A stretch of 64,000 nt of DNA from NCBI RefSeq assembly GCF_025370935.1, contig NC_133472.1:3090079-3154078 (forward strand), written 5' to 3'. The position numbers and the translations under genes are program-made. The stretch comes from Choristoneura fumiferana (taxonomy: Eukaryota; Arthropoda; Insecta; Lepidoptera; Tortricidae). The notes under the pieces were generated by a model. The model searched no databases. It had not been told where the DNA came from and saw only the letters and a program-made list of their open reading frames with translations. Positions 42,485 to 56,400 of this stretch are shown here, in pieces (position 1 is the stretch's first letter; each line of letters starts with the position of its first letter).

Positions 42485-45400
42485 ATGGACGGTGATTTAT
42501 ACGACGAATTTGGAAACTACATCGGGCCAGATTTAGATTCAGACTCTGATGATGAGCACAGCGTTTACGATAATCGCGATGGGGACGAAGAGGGCATGGA
42601 TGACGACGAGGATCCCGACGTGGAGCCCGAGGCGGCGCCAATGTCCGTCGTGCTGCATGAGGACAAACGGTGAGCTATTGCGAACGGTTTCTTTACAACA
42701 TTCTTCCTCCTTGTACCCCACAACCCAGCAACCTAAAAACCCTTCTATTTCTTGCTTCATCCGTCAAAAAAATCCTGAACTTAGTGATTAAACATATTAC
42801 TAAACAAAAACAACAAGCCTGCAACCATCACAATAACTTTTGAAATATTCATTTACCATTATATGTAACAATCAAGGTGATAGTTATTATTTTTAGTCTA
42901 AGTCAAAATATTGTTATTGAATTTAGGCTATAACAAGCATTTATGAATGTCGAAAAAATGTACTAGTTTTCATTTAGGTTATTACATATGTAGGTTGATT
43001 TTTGAATTCCATAATTTGCACCATCTGTCTAAAACACTGTCTGTCTGTATTCATATTCCCGTGTAATCCTCCGAAAAATCAATCAAAACACGAGAAAAGA
43101 ATTGCAGAAAGTCCTACAACCCAACTTCAAACATCTGACTTCTATAGTTTTAAATGTATGTAACCCCAAATCATCGCGAGCAAAGCTGCAAGCAAAAGGT
43201 AGTCCTACATATTTATTAACCGTGTAATATTAATGCTATTTTCTTATGTAAACGTTCCCACTGCAATACACGCCAGAAGTAATGTGGGAATTATTGTTAC
43301 ACCTAGTTTGATTGTAACCTCAATGTAAAATGTTATATCATCTCATTTGTTCTTCAGATACTATCCGCAAGCAGTAGAAGTGTACGGGCCCGATGTTGAG
43401 ACTGTGGTCCAGGAAGAAGACACCCAAGCCCTGGACAAGCCTCTGATAGAGCCCGTCAAGCACAAGAAGTTCCAGATGCAAGAGCAGGAACTCCCGGAGA
43501 CCACATATGATATGGAGTACCTCGCTGACATGCTTGATAATACTAACTTGATGAGAAATGTCACGTTGATGGGGCATCTGCATAATGGTAAATCACGTAA
43601 CAAAAAAGAGACTGATATTAATACACTTTTGCTATTTATCGTAATTGGAGGCTAGCTAAGTGGGGACAAGTAGTGTCTCTGCTGTCGCACAGGTGAACGG
43701 CTCAGCCTCCACACAGCGTGCTGTTTCAATAGATCAGAGATTCATCTGATGCAGCGCTGCTGCACAAGAAACAAGCACTCAGTGTACCGGCACATATTAG
43801 TGGAGGCCCTTATGTGGAGAGGAGGAAAAGTCACTTCTATAGTTACTGATTATATTTTTCTGCAAAAACTAGGTATACATGCATAGAGAATGCAAAAATA
43901 TCTGACACTAGAAATACAGAAATACAGTTCTATCAAATATTTCTGCACCCTTTGCTGTCAGATATTGGTGATGGTGACTGTACGCCACTTATGTAGCAGT
44001 TTTCGATTCTCAACACACTATGGCTATCACATATTGTGGTTTTTACTGATTGTGTAATCTAGTATGTAAGATTGAAAACCATCAGTACTTGGTGGAGTGT
44101 GTATTGACGAAGGATATCCGCGAGAGGTGGTTGAGTGATTTGGACCTGTTCAATGGTGCAGTGAATGTTATTTTGAGTTGTCCGGTATCGGAAGATGCAG
44201 TACGAATTTATCGGTTCATCAAGCACTCCTTTGCAGCCAGATAATCTGGATATCGCAATAGGAGTGTTTGATGAATGTGGACATCGAGTCTTTCAATGAG
44301 GCTGGCATAGTCACACTGGTGCACTTAAGCCTCAAACAAAAAAATAGAAAAAAAAAAAAACAATCAGTACGGATCATATTGATAGGTTGCAGTGTTTATT
44401 GCCTTCGCTGTACAATTAACGCATTTCGTGTTTCAACATTGAGTTGCTTTCAGGCAAGACATCCTTTGTGGACTGCCTCATACGGCAAACGCATCCGAGC
44501 ACCATAAACAACGAAACCACAATACCCATGCGTTACACTGATACACTGTTTGTGGAGCAGGAAAGAGGGGTCTCTATAAAAGCCATGCCAGTTACCCTGA
44601 TGCTGAAGAACATAAAGGGGAAGTCTCATCTTCTGAACATCATGGACACACCGGGGCACGTCAACTTCAGTGATGAGGTCACATCTGCTTTAAGGATATC
44701 TGATGGTGAGTGATCAGTTACTATAGCGGGGGTCAGAAGATTGTAGTTGGCAATAGAGAATGCTAGCCCACTCTTGTCCCTTAGACAACATCACATGGGA
44801 AGATCATGTCTTCTGTCTTATTCTAAAACCAGATAAGCCATAAGCCAGAGGATTTTAACAAAGTCAAAGTCAAAATTATAAATATCTTTATTCAGTTTAG
44901 GCTATAACAGGGTTTCGCAAAGTGGGGTACGCGAACCCTAAGGGTTCGCCATTCGACGGCAGGCGGTTCGCGGATGACTGGCAGGCACTGGCGGCACACA
45001 TGGTGGCGCGCGCGCGACTGATTTCGTCGTTCAACAGTCAATTTTATTGTTTTCTTTGGGAGGTTAGAGTAGGGGGGGGGGGATTTAATTAGTTAAGGGG
45101 TTCGCTGTCACCTGGAAACTTTAACAGGGGTACGTGGAGCCGAAAGTTTGAGAAACCCTGGGCTATAACAAGCACTTATGAATGTCAAAAAAAAACTACC
45201 ACCCATTCGTAAAAACCTCTGTTCAAAACAGGTTCACAGGCCTGAAGCAATGTGCCTTCTTTCCACAGTGATTCATAGACGACTAACTGTGTTATCTACA
45301 TCACTGGCCATGAGGCAGATGTGCTGCAAGGACATACCAATGAAACCACCCATGAGGCACATGTGCCTCAGTACACTGTGAACCTGTCAACTACTGTGAC

Positions 45401-48400
45401 TGTTACTTTAATGTTAATAGTAACCAAAACTTGTATTTAGAAGTATAGATGGCTTCATCTGACCCATGACCATGTGTCGACAGGCGCGGTGCTATTCGTG
45501 GACGCAGCGGAAGGCATCATGCTCAACACTGAGAGATTGTTGCGTCACGCTGTGCAGGAACGTGTGCCGCTTACTATATGCATCAATAAGCTTGACCGGT
45601 TGATGCTCGAGCTGAAACTGCCGCCGGCGGACGCGTGAGTACCAATAACTAGGCTGAAAGACCTTAGGTCTCCTTTTGTCCACTGCTGAGCAACCCTCCC
45701 TCTTAGAACGCCATAGGTATTAGGTATTAGCGGGCTGTTTTCCGCAACTCGACGTCTAAGTGCGCCTATTTTGCGTGATTAGGCTGTAGGCACTCATGCC
45801 AGCCTAGCTCCTGGAGGTAGCCTAGCAGACCCATCACGTTGCCGGCGACTTACTGCAGTGATCCCGGTGATCCGAGGTGTAGCGCCCTGTAGTTCGCCAC
45901 AACAGAGCATTCCAGAAGGATGTGAGTGGCTGTCTCTTCTGCCTCCATGCATGCTCTGCTCAGGGGGGGCTGTCTGTAACACCTAGATTATGTAAGTGCT
46001 TGTTTAGAACGCCATAATGAACAACAGCTCTCCACTTGCATCCACCGGTTGCCCGTACGATGTCGTCAGTCCACCTGGTGGGAGGTCTGCCAACGCTTCG
46101 TCTTCCGGTTCGCGGTCGCCACAGAACTTTTCCCCCCCCCCAACGGTTATCTGTTCTTCAAGCGACGTGGCCCGCCCATTGCCACATCAACTTGCATATT
46201 TTTACAGCTATGTCGATGACTTTATTTCCGTATTCGGGTTTCTATTCAACTATATAAAGCAATTTTTCTTGTAAAGGTCTCTACCCACTACTGCGTATCA
46301 TGCCATGACTGTAATAGGAACGTCTTAGGAACAGATTGTCAAGTGCCGGTGGGCATAGTCTCATTCTTATCGATAAAAAGAATATATTATTGCCTGACAT
46401 TGTTAGTATTACTGTCAGTATGATACGGTGTAGTGGCACAAAACAGATAGGTACAGAATCTCCTGTATGTACAGTCACCAGCATTAATATCTGCCTTAGC
46501 GGAGCGTGCAAAAATATCTGACACGTCCTTCCGGCCCTAGAATTGACAAGATTTCATTTTTTTTACACCTGTAAATTACTACAGGAATCGAAAGAGTTTT
46601 GCCTCCTGAACATGGGAAAATATTTATTATAATTGATTTCTCCATATTTAAAAAAATACAAAAAAATTAAAAAATATGGCTGAATTTGCCAACACTACGA
46701 CAGTATCGATATGTTTCCTTTGCCTTTTTCACCAGAAAAAGGAGCTGTCATAATTTTGAGAACGTCTCTATGCAACGTCTACGTCAGATTTACGTGATCT
46801 TTTTTTTTAACAGACTAGACAAAAGTAATGGATCTATTGTGTCGTAGTTTTGGAGTTATGCCCTTTTAGAATAAGCACATCTTGAAAAAATTGTAATAAA
46901 TTAATTAATAGTTGTAGCGAAATTTTAAAAATATCAGCGTTTTTCTCTTTCCAAACAGAATACAGAGAACGAATCAAATTATAGTCTTAGAAATATGAAA
47001 TCTTGTCAATTACAGTTCTATCAGATATTTATGCATGCTTGTTGTGTCAGATATTGGTGCTGGTGACTGTACTTCACTTTTCATACCTACGCTCGGCGGT
47101 CGCTCTAAGGTTGTCAACTATGGCTTATGCACAAAAAACTATTGTGGTAGTGGCACTAGTATCTAGTTGTTGGTTTTATTGTTAAGAATGAAACGGGAAG
47201 AATGGAAATATAAATTAATAATAACATTAATAACTGAATTATTTTAATGTTAATGTCATTGTTATATTACAAATTCGTCACAGAAAATATCTTGCGATGA
47301 TTTCGACACTGGCGAAACGCACAATTATTATATTTTAAAGTGTAATAAATTCGAATTCTCCATTATTGCACAAAAAAGTTCACATACGTGTGTCTCAAGC
47401 GGATGCCGCTCGCGCTTGCACTGGTCCCAACCGGTTCGAGATATCGTGTCCGTGAACAGTGTCTATGTGTGCGTTGCTCGATCGCACTTTGTATGTAGAT
47501 TGGTTTCTGTACCTATCTGTTTTGTGGTAATGGGTACCTTTAAGCTAGAAAAGATTCTGTGCTTTCACGCTAAAACTGTCATTATTGTTGCAGCTACTAC
47601 AAGCTTCGGCATATAGTGGATGAGTTGAACTCAATGATAGAGACCCACCAGCCCCAGGACAACCCCGACGAGCCGGCCACCGTCTTCTCTCCGCTGCTGG
47701 GTGAGTGACTGAATTATCAACGCCCAACCCTAACTTAGACGCCCGGACCGGATAACCTGACTATGCATTGTAACGAAAATCGAACCATTTTTTTGGTATT
47801 TTCAAGGAAGATACCAAAAATATACAGAACCTAGCTCCCCGCAGAGCCTTATAGGAGAATGAATGCTCCTCTTTCGACTTCCCAACAAATGGCGGAAACA
47901 AGACTGTGGGTAGATAAGAATTCACCCCAATCCTCTCCTCGTAGCTCTAGGTAGTTGTGGACGTGCAACCGAGTTTTTAGTGTAGCTGGTTGCAATGGTA
48001 ACGTCTCCTGGGTCACTTATTAAAAGTATGATCTTATGGGCTACAAATCCATTAAAAGTTAGGAGACCTATAATATTAAAAACTGGTTACTTACATGCTC
48101 TGTTTATGCTAGGGGTACTATTGGAAATGTACCTCTCTTTTCAAGGTAATTTAAGTACCTAATTTGAGTTTTAAGTTTTTCTATTTATACTATTATGTAA
48201 CACTGTGGAACATGACTTTTATGTATTGAGGTGCGCGTTAACAGCTGCGACTCAGTTTATACTAATGCAGCTGCTTACGAACTTTCTGTTTTTAAATAAC
48301 CATGTTATTATGTTCAATAAAAATCTTTAAATCTTTAAATCTTTAGTTGTGATAGTTTTAAGGCAATTCTTTCGTGGTTCATCTCCTATATAATATAAGC

Positions 48401-50451
48401 ATGCATAGGAGCACTATGAATGCTAGTATTATATATCGCAGACATTTTTTTAAGCCATTATCATTATCACTGGTGTCCCCTGAGTCACTGGACGAACAGA
48501 ATTAAAACGCACAAAACACTGAAAAGTTGATTAATCCTCCTTATATAAAATTAAAAGACTAGAAAGAAGTAAATAAGAGCAAGGCCCTAGTATCTTTGGC
48601 CTTTAGCGACTCAACAACAAAAAAAAAACGGGCCAAGAGCGTGTCGGACACGCCCAAGATAGGGTTCCGTAAACATTATGAAAAAAATCAAGTAATATTA
48701 TGTGCGTTATATATAACACAATTAAAATACTTACTACAGTCTTAAAATCTATTACCAGAAAAAGAGCGTATCTTCACGGCACTTACGTCCTTTTGTTGAG
48801 AAGCGCAGTTTTTCGGCAATAACTCAAAAACGGTATATCCGATTATGTTGAAACCAATTTTCGTTGAAAGTATTTATTAAGCGTTACCTTTATATATTTT
48901 TTGCATATTTTTTGGACAAATGGGTTACAAGATAGAGGGGGGGGGGACACCATTTTTGCTACTTTGGGAGCGATTATAACCGGAAATCTTTACTTAATCA
49001 AAAAAGTTTAGTAAAATGCCTGTGACATACGGACGGATAGACAGACAGATGGACTTGACGGAAACTATAAGGGTTCCGTTTTTGCCATTTTGTTTCCGGA
49101 ACCCTAAAAAAGGGTCTTTATCAGTTCACATCTATATATCTACTGTTGTATCCTTTACCAGGCAACGTGTGCTTCGCATCGTCCCTCTACGACGTCTGTT
49201 TCACGCTGGAGTCGTTCGCCGCTATGTACGCGGCGGCGCACCCGGACGCGGGGCTCCGCGCCCCAGAGATGGCCGCCTGGCTCTGGGGTGACGTGTATTT
49301 CAACGCGAAGACCCGAAGGTTCACCAAGAAGCAGCCGCATTCTTCCGCGCAGAGGAGCTTCGTCGAGTTCATACTGGAGCCGCTTTATAAGATCTTCGCG
49401 CAGGTTAGACTGACACAAAACAAATCATCGCTCGCTGTAACATGTAAACATTAATAAGTTCCCAAAAGCCAGACAATGTCTTAGCCACAACCTAAGAGAA
49501 ACAAAAAGATTAACTAAAGTTAAGGCCCACTTCAGTCACTTTAATAAAAGCATAAACAATAACGCCATAAAGGTATATAATAATTTTCTCAAACATGCTC
49601 GGAAATGTATGCGTTAATGTCACGAAATGGAGACATGAAGTTTCTCATTTATGGCTCCCTACCACCTCCCTACATAACTTCTTGGCCTAGGCCATGAAGT
49701 ATGTATGAAAATCCATTATTGTCCGCTGCTCTAACTTTTTAATTTTGCTTACTAACATTAAACTGACAAAGGAAAAATTACGAACAGCCAACCACCACTA
49801 CTCTGTAAGCATTTGCGATACTGCGATGCGTTGCGAAGCGATGCGATGCGATGCGATGCGATGCGAAGCGATGCGATGCGAAGCGATGCGATGCGATGCG
49901 ATGCGATGCGAAGCGATGCGATGCGAAGCGATGCGATGCGAAGCGATGCGATGCCATGCGATGCGATGCGATGCGAAGCGATGCGATGCGATGCGATGGA
50001 TGGATGGATGGATGGATGAAATATTTCCTCACATTGTTTGAGAAAAGCACTATACAAGCCTCGGCCAGAACAGGGATTGCTGGACTCGTTTTATCCGGCC
50101 TCGTCTACGACTCGGCCGTCTACCCCGAACTCGTCCATCAATCCCTTACTTCATGGCCTCTGCAGTAATGTACTATTACTGCAGAGGCCATGAAGTAAGG
50201 GATTGATGGACGAGTTCGGGGTAGACGGCCGAGTCGTAGACGAGGCCGTATAAAACGAGTCCAGCAATCCCTGTTCTGGCCGAGGCTTGTATAGTGCTTT
50301 TCTCAAACAATGTGAGGAAATATTTCATCCATCCATCCATCCATCCATGCATCCGTCCGTCTGTCCGTCCGTCTGTCCGTCCTTCCGTCCATCCGTCCGT
50401 CCGTCCATCAGTCCGTCCGTCCGTCCGTCCATCCATCCGTCCTTCCATCCG

Positions 50452-50482
<31 letters not shown>

Positions 50483-53400
50483 GTCCTTCCGTCCATCCGT
50501 CCGTCCGTCCATCAGTTCGTCCGTCCGTCCATCCGTCCGTCCGTCCGTCCGTCCATCCATCCGTCCATCCATCCGTCCTTCCATCCGTCCATCCATCCAT
50601 CCATCCATCCATCCATCCATCCATCCATCCGTCCGTCCGTCCGTCCGTCCGTCCGTCCGTCCTTCCGTCTATCCGTCCGTCCGTCCATCAGTCCGTCCGT
50701 CCGTCCGTCCGTCCTTCCTTCCGTCCATCCGTCCGTCCGTCCATCAGTCCGTCCGTCCGTCCATCAGTCCGTCCGTCCGTCCATCCGTCCGTCCGTCCGT
50801 CCATCCATCCATCCGTCCATCCATCCATCCATCCATCCATCCGTCCGTCCGCCCATCAGTCCGTCCGTCCTTCCGTCCGTCCATCCTTCCGTCCGTCCAT
50901 CCATCCGTCCTTCCATCCGTCCATCCATCCGTCCATCCATCCATCCATCCGTCCGTCCATCGCATCGCATCGCATCGCATCGCATCGCAAATACTTACAG
51001 AGTAGTGGTGGTTGGCTGTTTGTAATTTTTCTTTTGTCAGTTTAATGTTAGTAAGCAAATTTAAAAAGTTAGAGCAGCGGACAATAATGGATTTTCATAC
51101 ATACTTCATGGCCTAGGCCAAGAAGTTATGTAGGGAGGTGGTCGGGAGCCATTAATGAGAAACTTCATGTCTCTATTTCGTGATATTAACGCATACATTT
51201 CCGAGCATGTTTGAGAAATGTACTATTAAACGATGACATAAAATACTGTAGCGTTGCAAGTACATTTGACAGAAAAGTGAAGCTATATTTTTTGGGCAGA
51301 CCTTATTATACAATTGACGAATATTTTGCAAAGGCACTAGATTCGACATAATAGAATTCCTTATTTAATTATTAATATATTTCTATTTAAATTGACATTC
51401 AATATTTTTGACATTATTTCTTTTAAATTATTTAATTTAATTTATTAATAAAACTTTGAATGATCAAGTGCTGCTGTAAACAATAACTTCAACTATATGT
51501 ATATCGTATTGTAAATTCTAATTTTAACCGACTTCAATTTATATATATTTGCATGTATACTTATGTACATAATATGGCAAATAAATGATTATGATTATGA
51601 TTATGATCGCTCGCTGTAAAGTTACACAGAAAAAAAGCATAGCTGAACTATACTTAGCGCCAAAAAATTTGGGTCAGAATAACAAACTACTTACAGAATA
51701 GACTTTTTTTTTAAAGTTTCGACTCTCGTTTTGTCCAGGTGGTGGGCGACGTCGACGACAGTCTGCCGGGCGTGCTGGCCGAGTTGGACATAAAGCTGAG
51801 CAAGCAGGAGTCCAAACTGAACGTGCGGCCACTGCTGAGGCTGGTCTGCAGCCGGCTCTTCGGGGACTTCCGGTGAGCTCCAAGTCAAAATATATATTTT
51901 TAATTAGATTACTTTAGGGTTGAACTTGTTAAACGTACGTTTATTAAACGGACGAGTACATGTAAGTTTGTGGTGGCGTGCTAGAGACTACTTAGGCTAC
52001 AGGCCGTAAATTCCTATCCTACCTACATGACCGGATGGCCAAGTTGTTAGAGAACCTGATTATGAAGCTTGAGGTCCCGGGTTCGTTTTGCGGCCGGGGC
52101 AGATATTTGTATGAATAATACTTATGTTTTCTCTCGGTCTTGGATGTTTAATATTATTATGTATTTAAGTATGTATTTATCTATATAAGTATGTTTATCC
52201 GTTGCCTAGTATCTATATAGCATAGCTTTGCTTAGTTTGGGACTGGGTCAATTGGTGTCAAGTGTCCCATGATATTTATTATTATTATTACCTATCGCAA
52301 ACTAAGCACTGTGTCCCTACAGTTACAACAAACACTTACATACCTATGTCAATTAAACATGTGAAGAGAAAAGAGATGTGGATTTCAAGTGAATTTCAAC
52401 TAATATGATTGGTCGATCTTACACGTCTCCTCTCCGCTCCGCTCGTCTCCGCCTCAGTGGAGCCGCAGCATTAAGACCGATTTTACCATAGGTCTAAAGC
52501 AAAATAAACTATTTCATTTGATAGACAAAATTCCATTCGGCCTCAGTTATATTATAAAAGAACGGAAGATCTAAATATTTTTAACACAATATTTTTTTTA
52601 CAAAATTCATTTTGGACGGTATCTTTAGTATCTTTGGCCGAATTCAAAATAGTCAATTCATCTAAAAGTCTAAATTGGTCTAAATAAAAACAAAATATAA
52701 TAAGACTATTTTTTTATTAATGTGTATGGGTTGGTTACAATGACACTTGTGACAATCACGCTCGGTCATTTTTGGTAACTTTTTTAGAATCTAAATACGG
52801 CGTTGAGTATAGCGTAAGAGCTTAGTGAATCGCATTCGGCTCCGGCAACGTTCCGCTAAGCCTTTAGGAGGTACGTTTTTTTTTGACACGAAATGCGTGT
52901 CACTGGCATAGGAGTAAGAACTAAAAAGTCACAGACGTTGTGTCACTGGCACCGGAATGTATTTCATCTGTGACACGTACGTGTCACTGGCATAGAAGTG
53001 ACTGCTGTGTGATACGCGTAGGCATAGCGTAAGGGCTTAGTTAGGGGGACGATTGTTACTCACGTCCTCAGGAGAAACCCACCACAACCCTGCACGTGTC
53101 CCCTGGGTGGTGCTAAACGAGTGACAAACATTAACCCCCTTATTCATAAAACTTAACAAGCCTATGTTAACTAACAAATGCTTTGTCCCTTTCTAACAAA
53201 TACAAATGTCGAAGTGACAGATAAGGACAAACGAATTTTAGCGGCATTTTAACTAAAATAGGTTCGATTGTCGTTTATGAATAAGGGGGTAAGGCGATAT
53301 ACAAAAGGTGCCATACGATTAAATAAATAAATAAGGGCTTAGTGTATCGTCGCCGGGGCCGAACGTGTTAAATAGTGTGTCGGCACCTTTATGCTCCCAG

Positions 53401-56400
53401 CGGTTTCGTGGAGATGGTGGTGCGCCACGTCCCCTCCCCCCTGGACGCGGCGCCGCGCAAGGTCGCGCACACTTACCGCGGCAGCGAGGGCGCGCTCTGC
53501 GAAGACATGCGCGCCTGCGACCAGAGCGGCCGCCTGGTGGCGCACACCACTAAGATGTACCCCACTGACGACTGCAGCTTCTTCCTGGTGAGTGATTAAC
53601 ACCCAAGGCCCACCAATCATATCAGCTGGGCAAGGCATACGTACGCAGGCGCACACTAACATCAGGCGTGCTGAGGCGTCTTATACATGCCGTGGCGTTC
53701 TTAGTCATGCCTGGGCGTCTTTAGGCGTGTCGCATCATCCGTAGACATGTTGAGGCGTTCTTAGTTTTTCCTAGGCGTCTTAAACATGCTGAGGCGTTGT
53801 TAGTCATGCCTGGGCGTCTTTAGGCATGTCGAATCATCCTTAGACATGTTGAGGCGTTCTTAGTTTTTCCTAGGCGTCTTAGACATGCTTAGGCGTTTTT
53901 AGCAATGCCTGGGCGTCTTTAGGCGTGTCGAATCATCCTTAGACATGTTGAGGCGTTCTTAGTTTTTCCTAGGCGTCTTAGACATGCTTAGGCGTTTTTA
54001 GCAATGCCTGGGCGTCTTTAGGCGTGTCGAATCATCCTTAGACATGTTGAGGCGTTCTTAGTTTTCCTAGGCGTCTTAGACATGCTGAGGCGTTCTTAGC
54101 CATGCCTGGGCGCCTTTAGGCTTGTCGAAGCATCTTTAGATATGCCGAGGGATTCTTAGTCATGCCTGGGCGTTTTAGACATGTTGAGGCGTTCTTAGTG
54201 ATTCCTAGGCGTCTTAGACATGCTGAGGCGTTCTTAGCCATGCCTGGGCGCCTTTAGGCTTGTCGAAGCATCTTTAGATATGCCGAGGGATTCTTAGTCA
54301 TGCCTGGGCGTTTTAGACATGTTGAGGCATTCTTAGTGATTCCTAGGCGTCTTAGACATGCTGAGGCGTTCTTAGCCATGCCTGGGCGCCTTTAGGCTTG
54401 TCGAAGCATCTTTAGATATGCCGAGGGATTCTTAGTCATGCGTGGGCGTTTTAGACATGTTGAGGCGTTCTTAGTGATTCCTAGGCGTCTTAGACATGCT
54501 GAGGCGTTCTTAGCCATGCCTGGGCGCCTTTAGGCTTGTCGACGCATCTTTAGATATGCCGAGGCATTCTTAGTCATGCCTTGGCGTCTTGGACATGTTG
54601 AGGCGTTCTTAGTCATGCCTGGGCGTCTAGGCGTGTTGAAGCATACTTAGAGATGCCGAGGCGTTCTTCATTTTTTAATATACTGTTTTTAGCTTTTGAT
54701 AAACAAGTTTACCTTTTGGATGCAGTCTCAGTAATGAAAGTGACTTTTCAATTTTAAAAACGATCTCTAAAGCCCAATATTTAGTATGTAGGTGAAGTAA
54801 GCAGACGGCTATAGGTCCACTCCTGCTGGCTCGTGCTAAGGCACCAACTTCAAACTGGTAGGAAATGATTTTTATGCCTTTTTCGTACATAATTTTTTTG
54901 TGTAGTTCGGACTCCGGTTTTTAGGGTTCCGGAGCCAAAATGGCAAAAACGGAACCCTTATAGTTTCGCCATGTCTGTCTGTCTGTCCGTCCGTCCGCGG
55001 CTTTGCTCAGGGACTATCAATGCTTGAAAGCTGTAATTTTGCACGGATATATATGTAAACTATGCGGACAAAATGGTACAATAAAAAATTAAAAAACATT
55101 TTTTTTAGGTTTTCCCATACACGTAAATTGGGGGTGTTATTTTTTTCTCATCCAACCCTATAGTGTGGGGTATCGTTGGATAGGTCTTTTAAAATCATTA
55201 GGGGTTTGCACAGACGATTTTTCGATTCAGTGATTTTTTTGTGTAATATTCAACTGTAAAGTGCAAATTTTCATTTAATCGAGCGTCCCCCCCTCTAAAA
55301 TCTAAACCGGTGGGTGGAAAAATTTGAAAAAAATCAGGATGGTAGCAAGTATATCAAACTTTCAAGGAAAACTGTAACGGTTAAGTTTGCTCGAGAATTA
55401 TTAGTAGTTTAAGAGTAAATAGAAGCCTAAGGTATAAAATGAAAGATTCCGTATAAAATACGAAATCCTTAGAAAAATATTACTTAATTTTTTCGTATGG
55501 AACCCTATTTCGGGCGTGTCCGACGCGCTCTTGGCCGGTTTTTGTCTATAGAGCCTGCATTGTAATCATGATTGTCGCCAGGTGCTGGCACGCATCATGT
55601 CCGGGACTCTGTACGCGGGGCAGTCCGTCCGGGTGTTGGGGGAGAACTACAGCACCCAGGACGAAGAAGACTCCAGGATCATGAACGTCGGCCGGCTGTG
55701 GATTTACGAGGCGCGGTATAAGGTACAGCCGATTTTTCAGCAGGGTCTGTGGCAGGGTGTTTTAAGTGATTCACTGTGATACGTGGGTCAATCAACCATT
55801 TAGTCTACAGTAGCCGGTGATAAAGATTGCACAATACGGTGTTTGACTATTTTGTATATGTTTTATAAATTAAAACTACACAATGCCTGTTATCGAATAG
55901 AAAAACAATTTTTAAGCTACCTTTACAAATGACAAAGTTATAAAGGTTTGAAATTCAAGATTAGACAGAGAAAGACATACTGGCATGTGACGTCACACGC
56001 CAGTACCGCCATACTTGCTGCATAGAGAAAAGCGTTTGAGAAAGAGACAAGTATATAGATTTTTCAAAAAATCACTATAAATCCAATTTTCATTCGATTT
56101 AAACTTTCTCTTTGCTAAATACTATCTGTTTATCTATATTTTCATAATAATATTGAGATATGGCAAAATCAGGAGTTGTCAAATACCGTATTTGCACATT
56201 GGTCTTCGGAAAAAGACAATGGCTGTTCACGTGTTGTAAATGCGAAAGTGTGTGTGGTTGTATGTTTGTCCGTCTTTCACTACGAAACAGAGCGACGGAT
56301 CGACGTGATTTTTGACATAGAGGTAGTTTATGGGCCAAAGAGTGACATAGGCTACTTTTTATCCCGTAAAATGCACAGTTCCCGAGGGAACAGCGCGCGA

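Larger units (their letters stand above)
49585..51217. mobile_element. 1.6-kb fold-back palindrome with unequal microsatellite arms
   Basis: Arms start TTTCTCAAACATGCTCGGAA (49585) and end TTCCGAGCATGTTTGAGAAA (51217). They share TTGGCCTAGGCCATGAAG-type and GAACAGCCAACCACCACTA segments inverted, and meet at about 50168 within CTGCAGTAATGTACTATTACTGCAG. The left arm contains an expanded GCGAT array, the right arm an expanded CATC/CGTC array. Each arm keeps a short version of the other's repeat. It lies in EFTUD2 intron 6. Confidence 0.9.

Noticed and set aside
44050..44244. 64-codon + ORF in EFTUD2 intron 2
   Set aside because: Not needed for EFTUD2 (exon 2 and exon 3 join in phase); no recognisable motif; possibly a LINE scrap.
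49745..51058. Long ORFs on both strands (up to 252 codons)
   Set aside because: They are translations of GCGAT and CATC/CGTC microsatellites within the fold-back element and have no protein-like composition.
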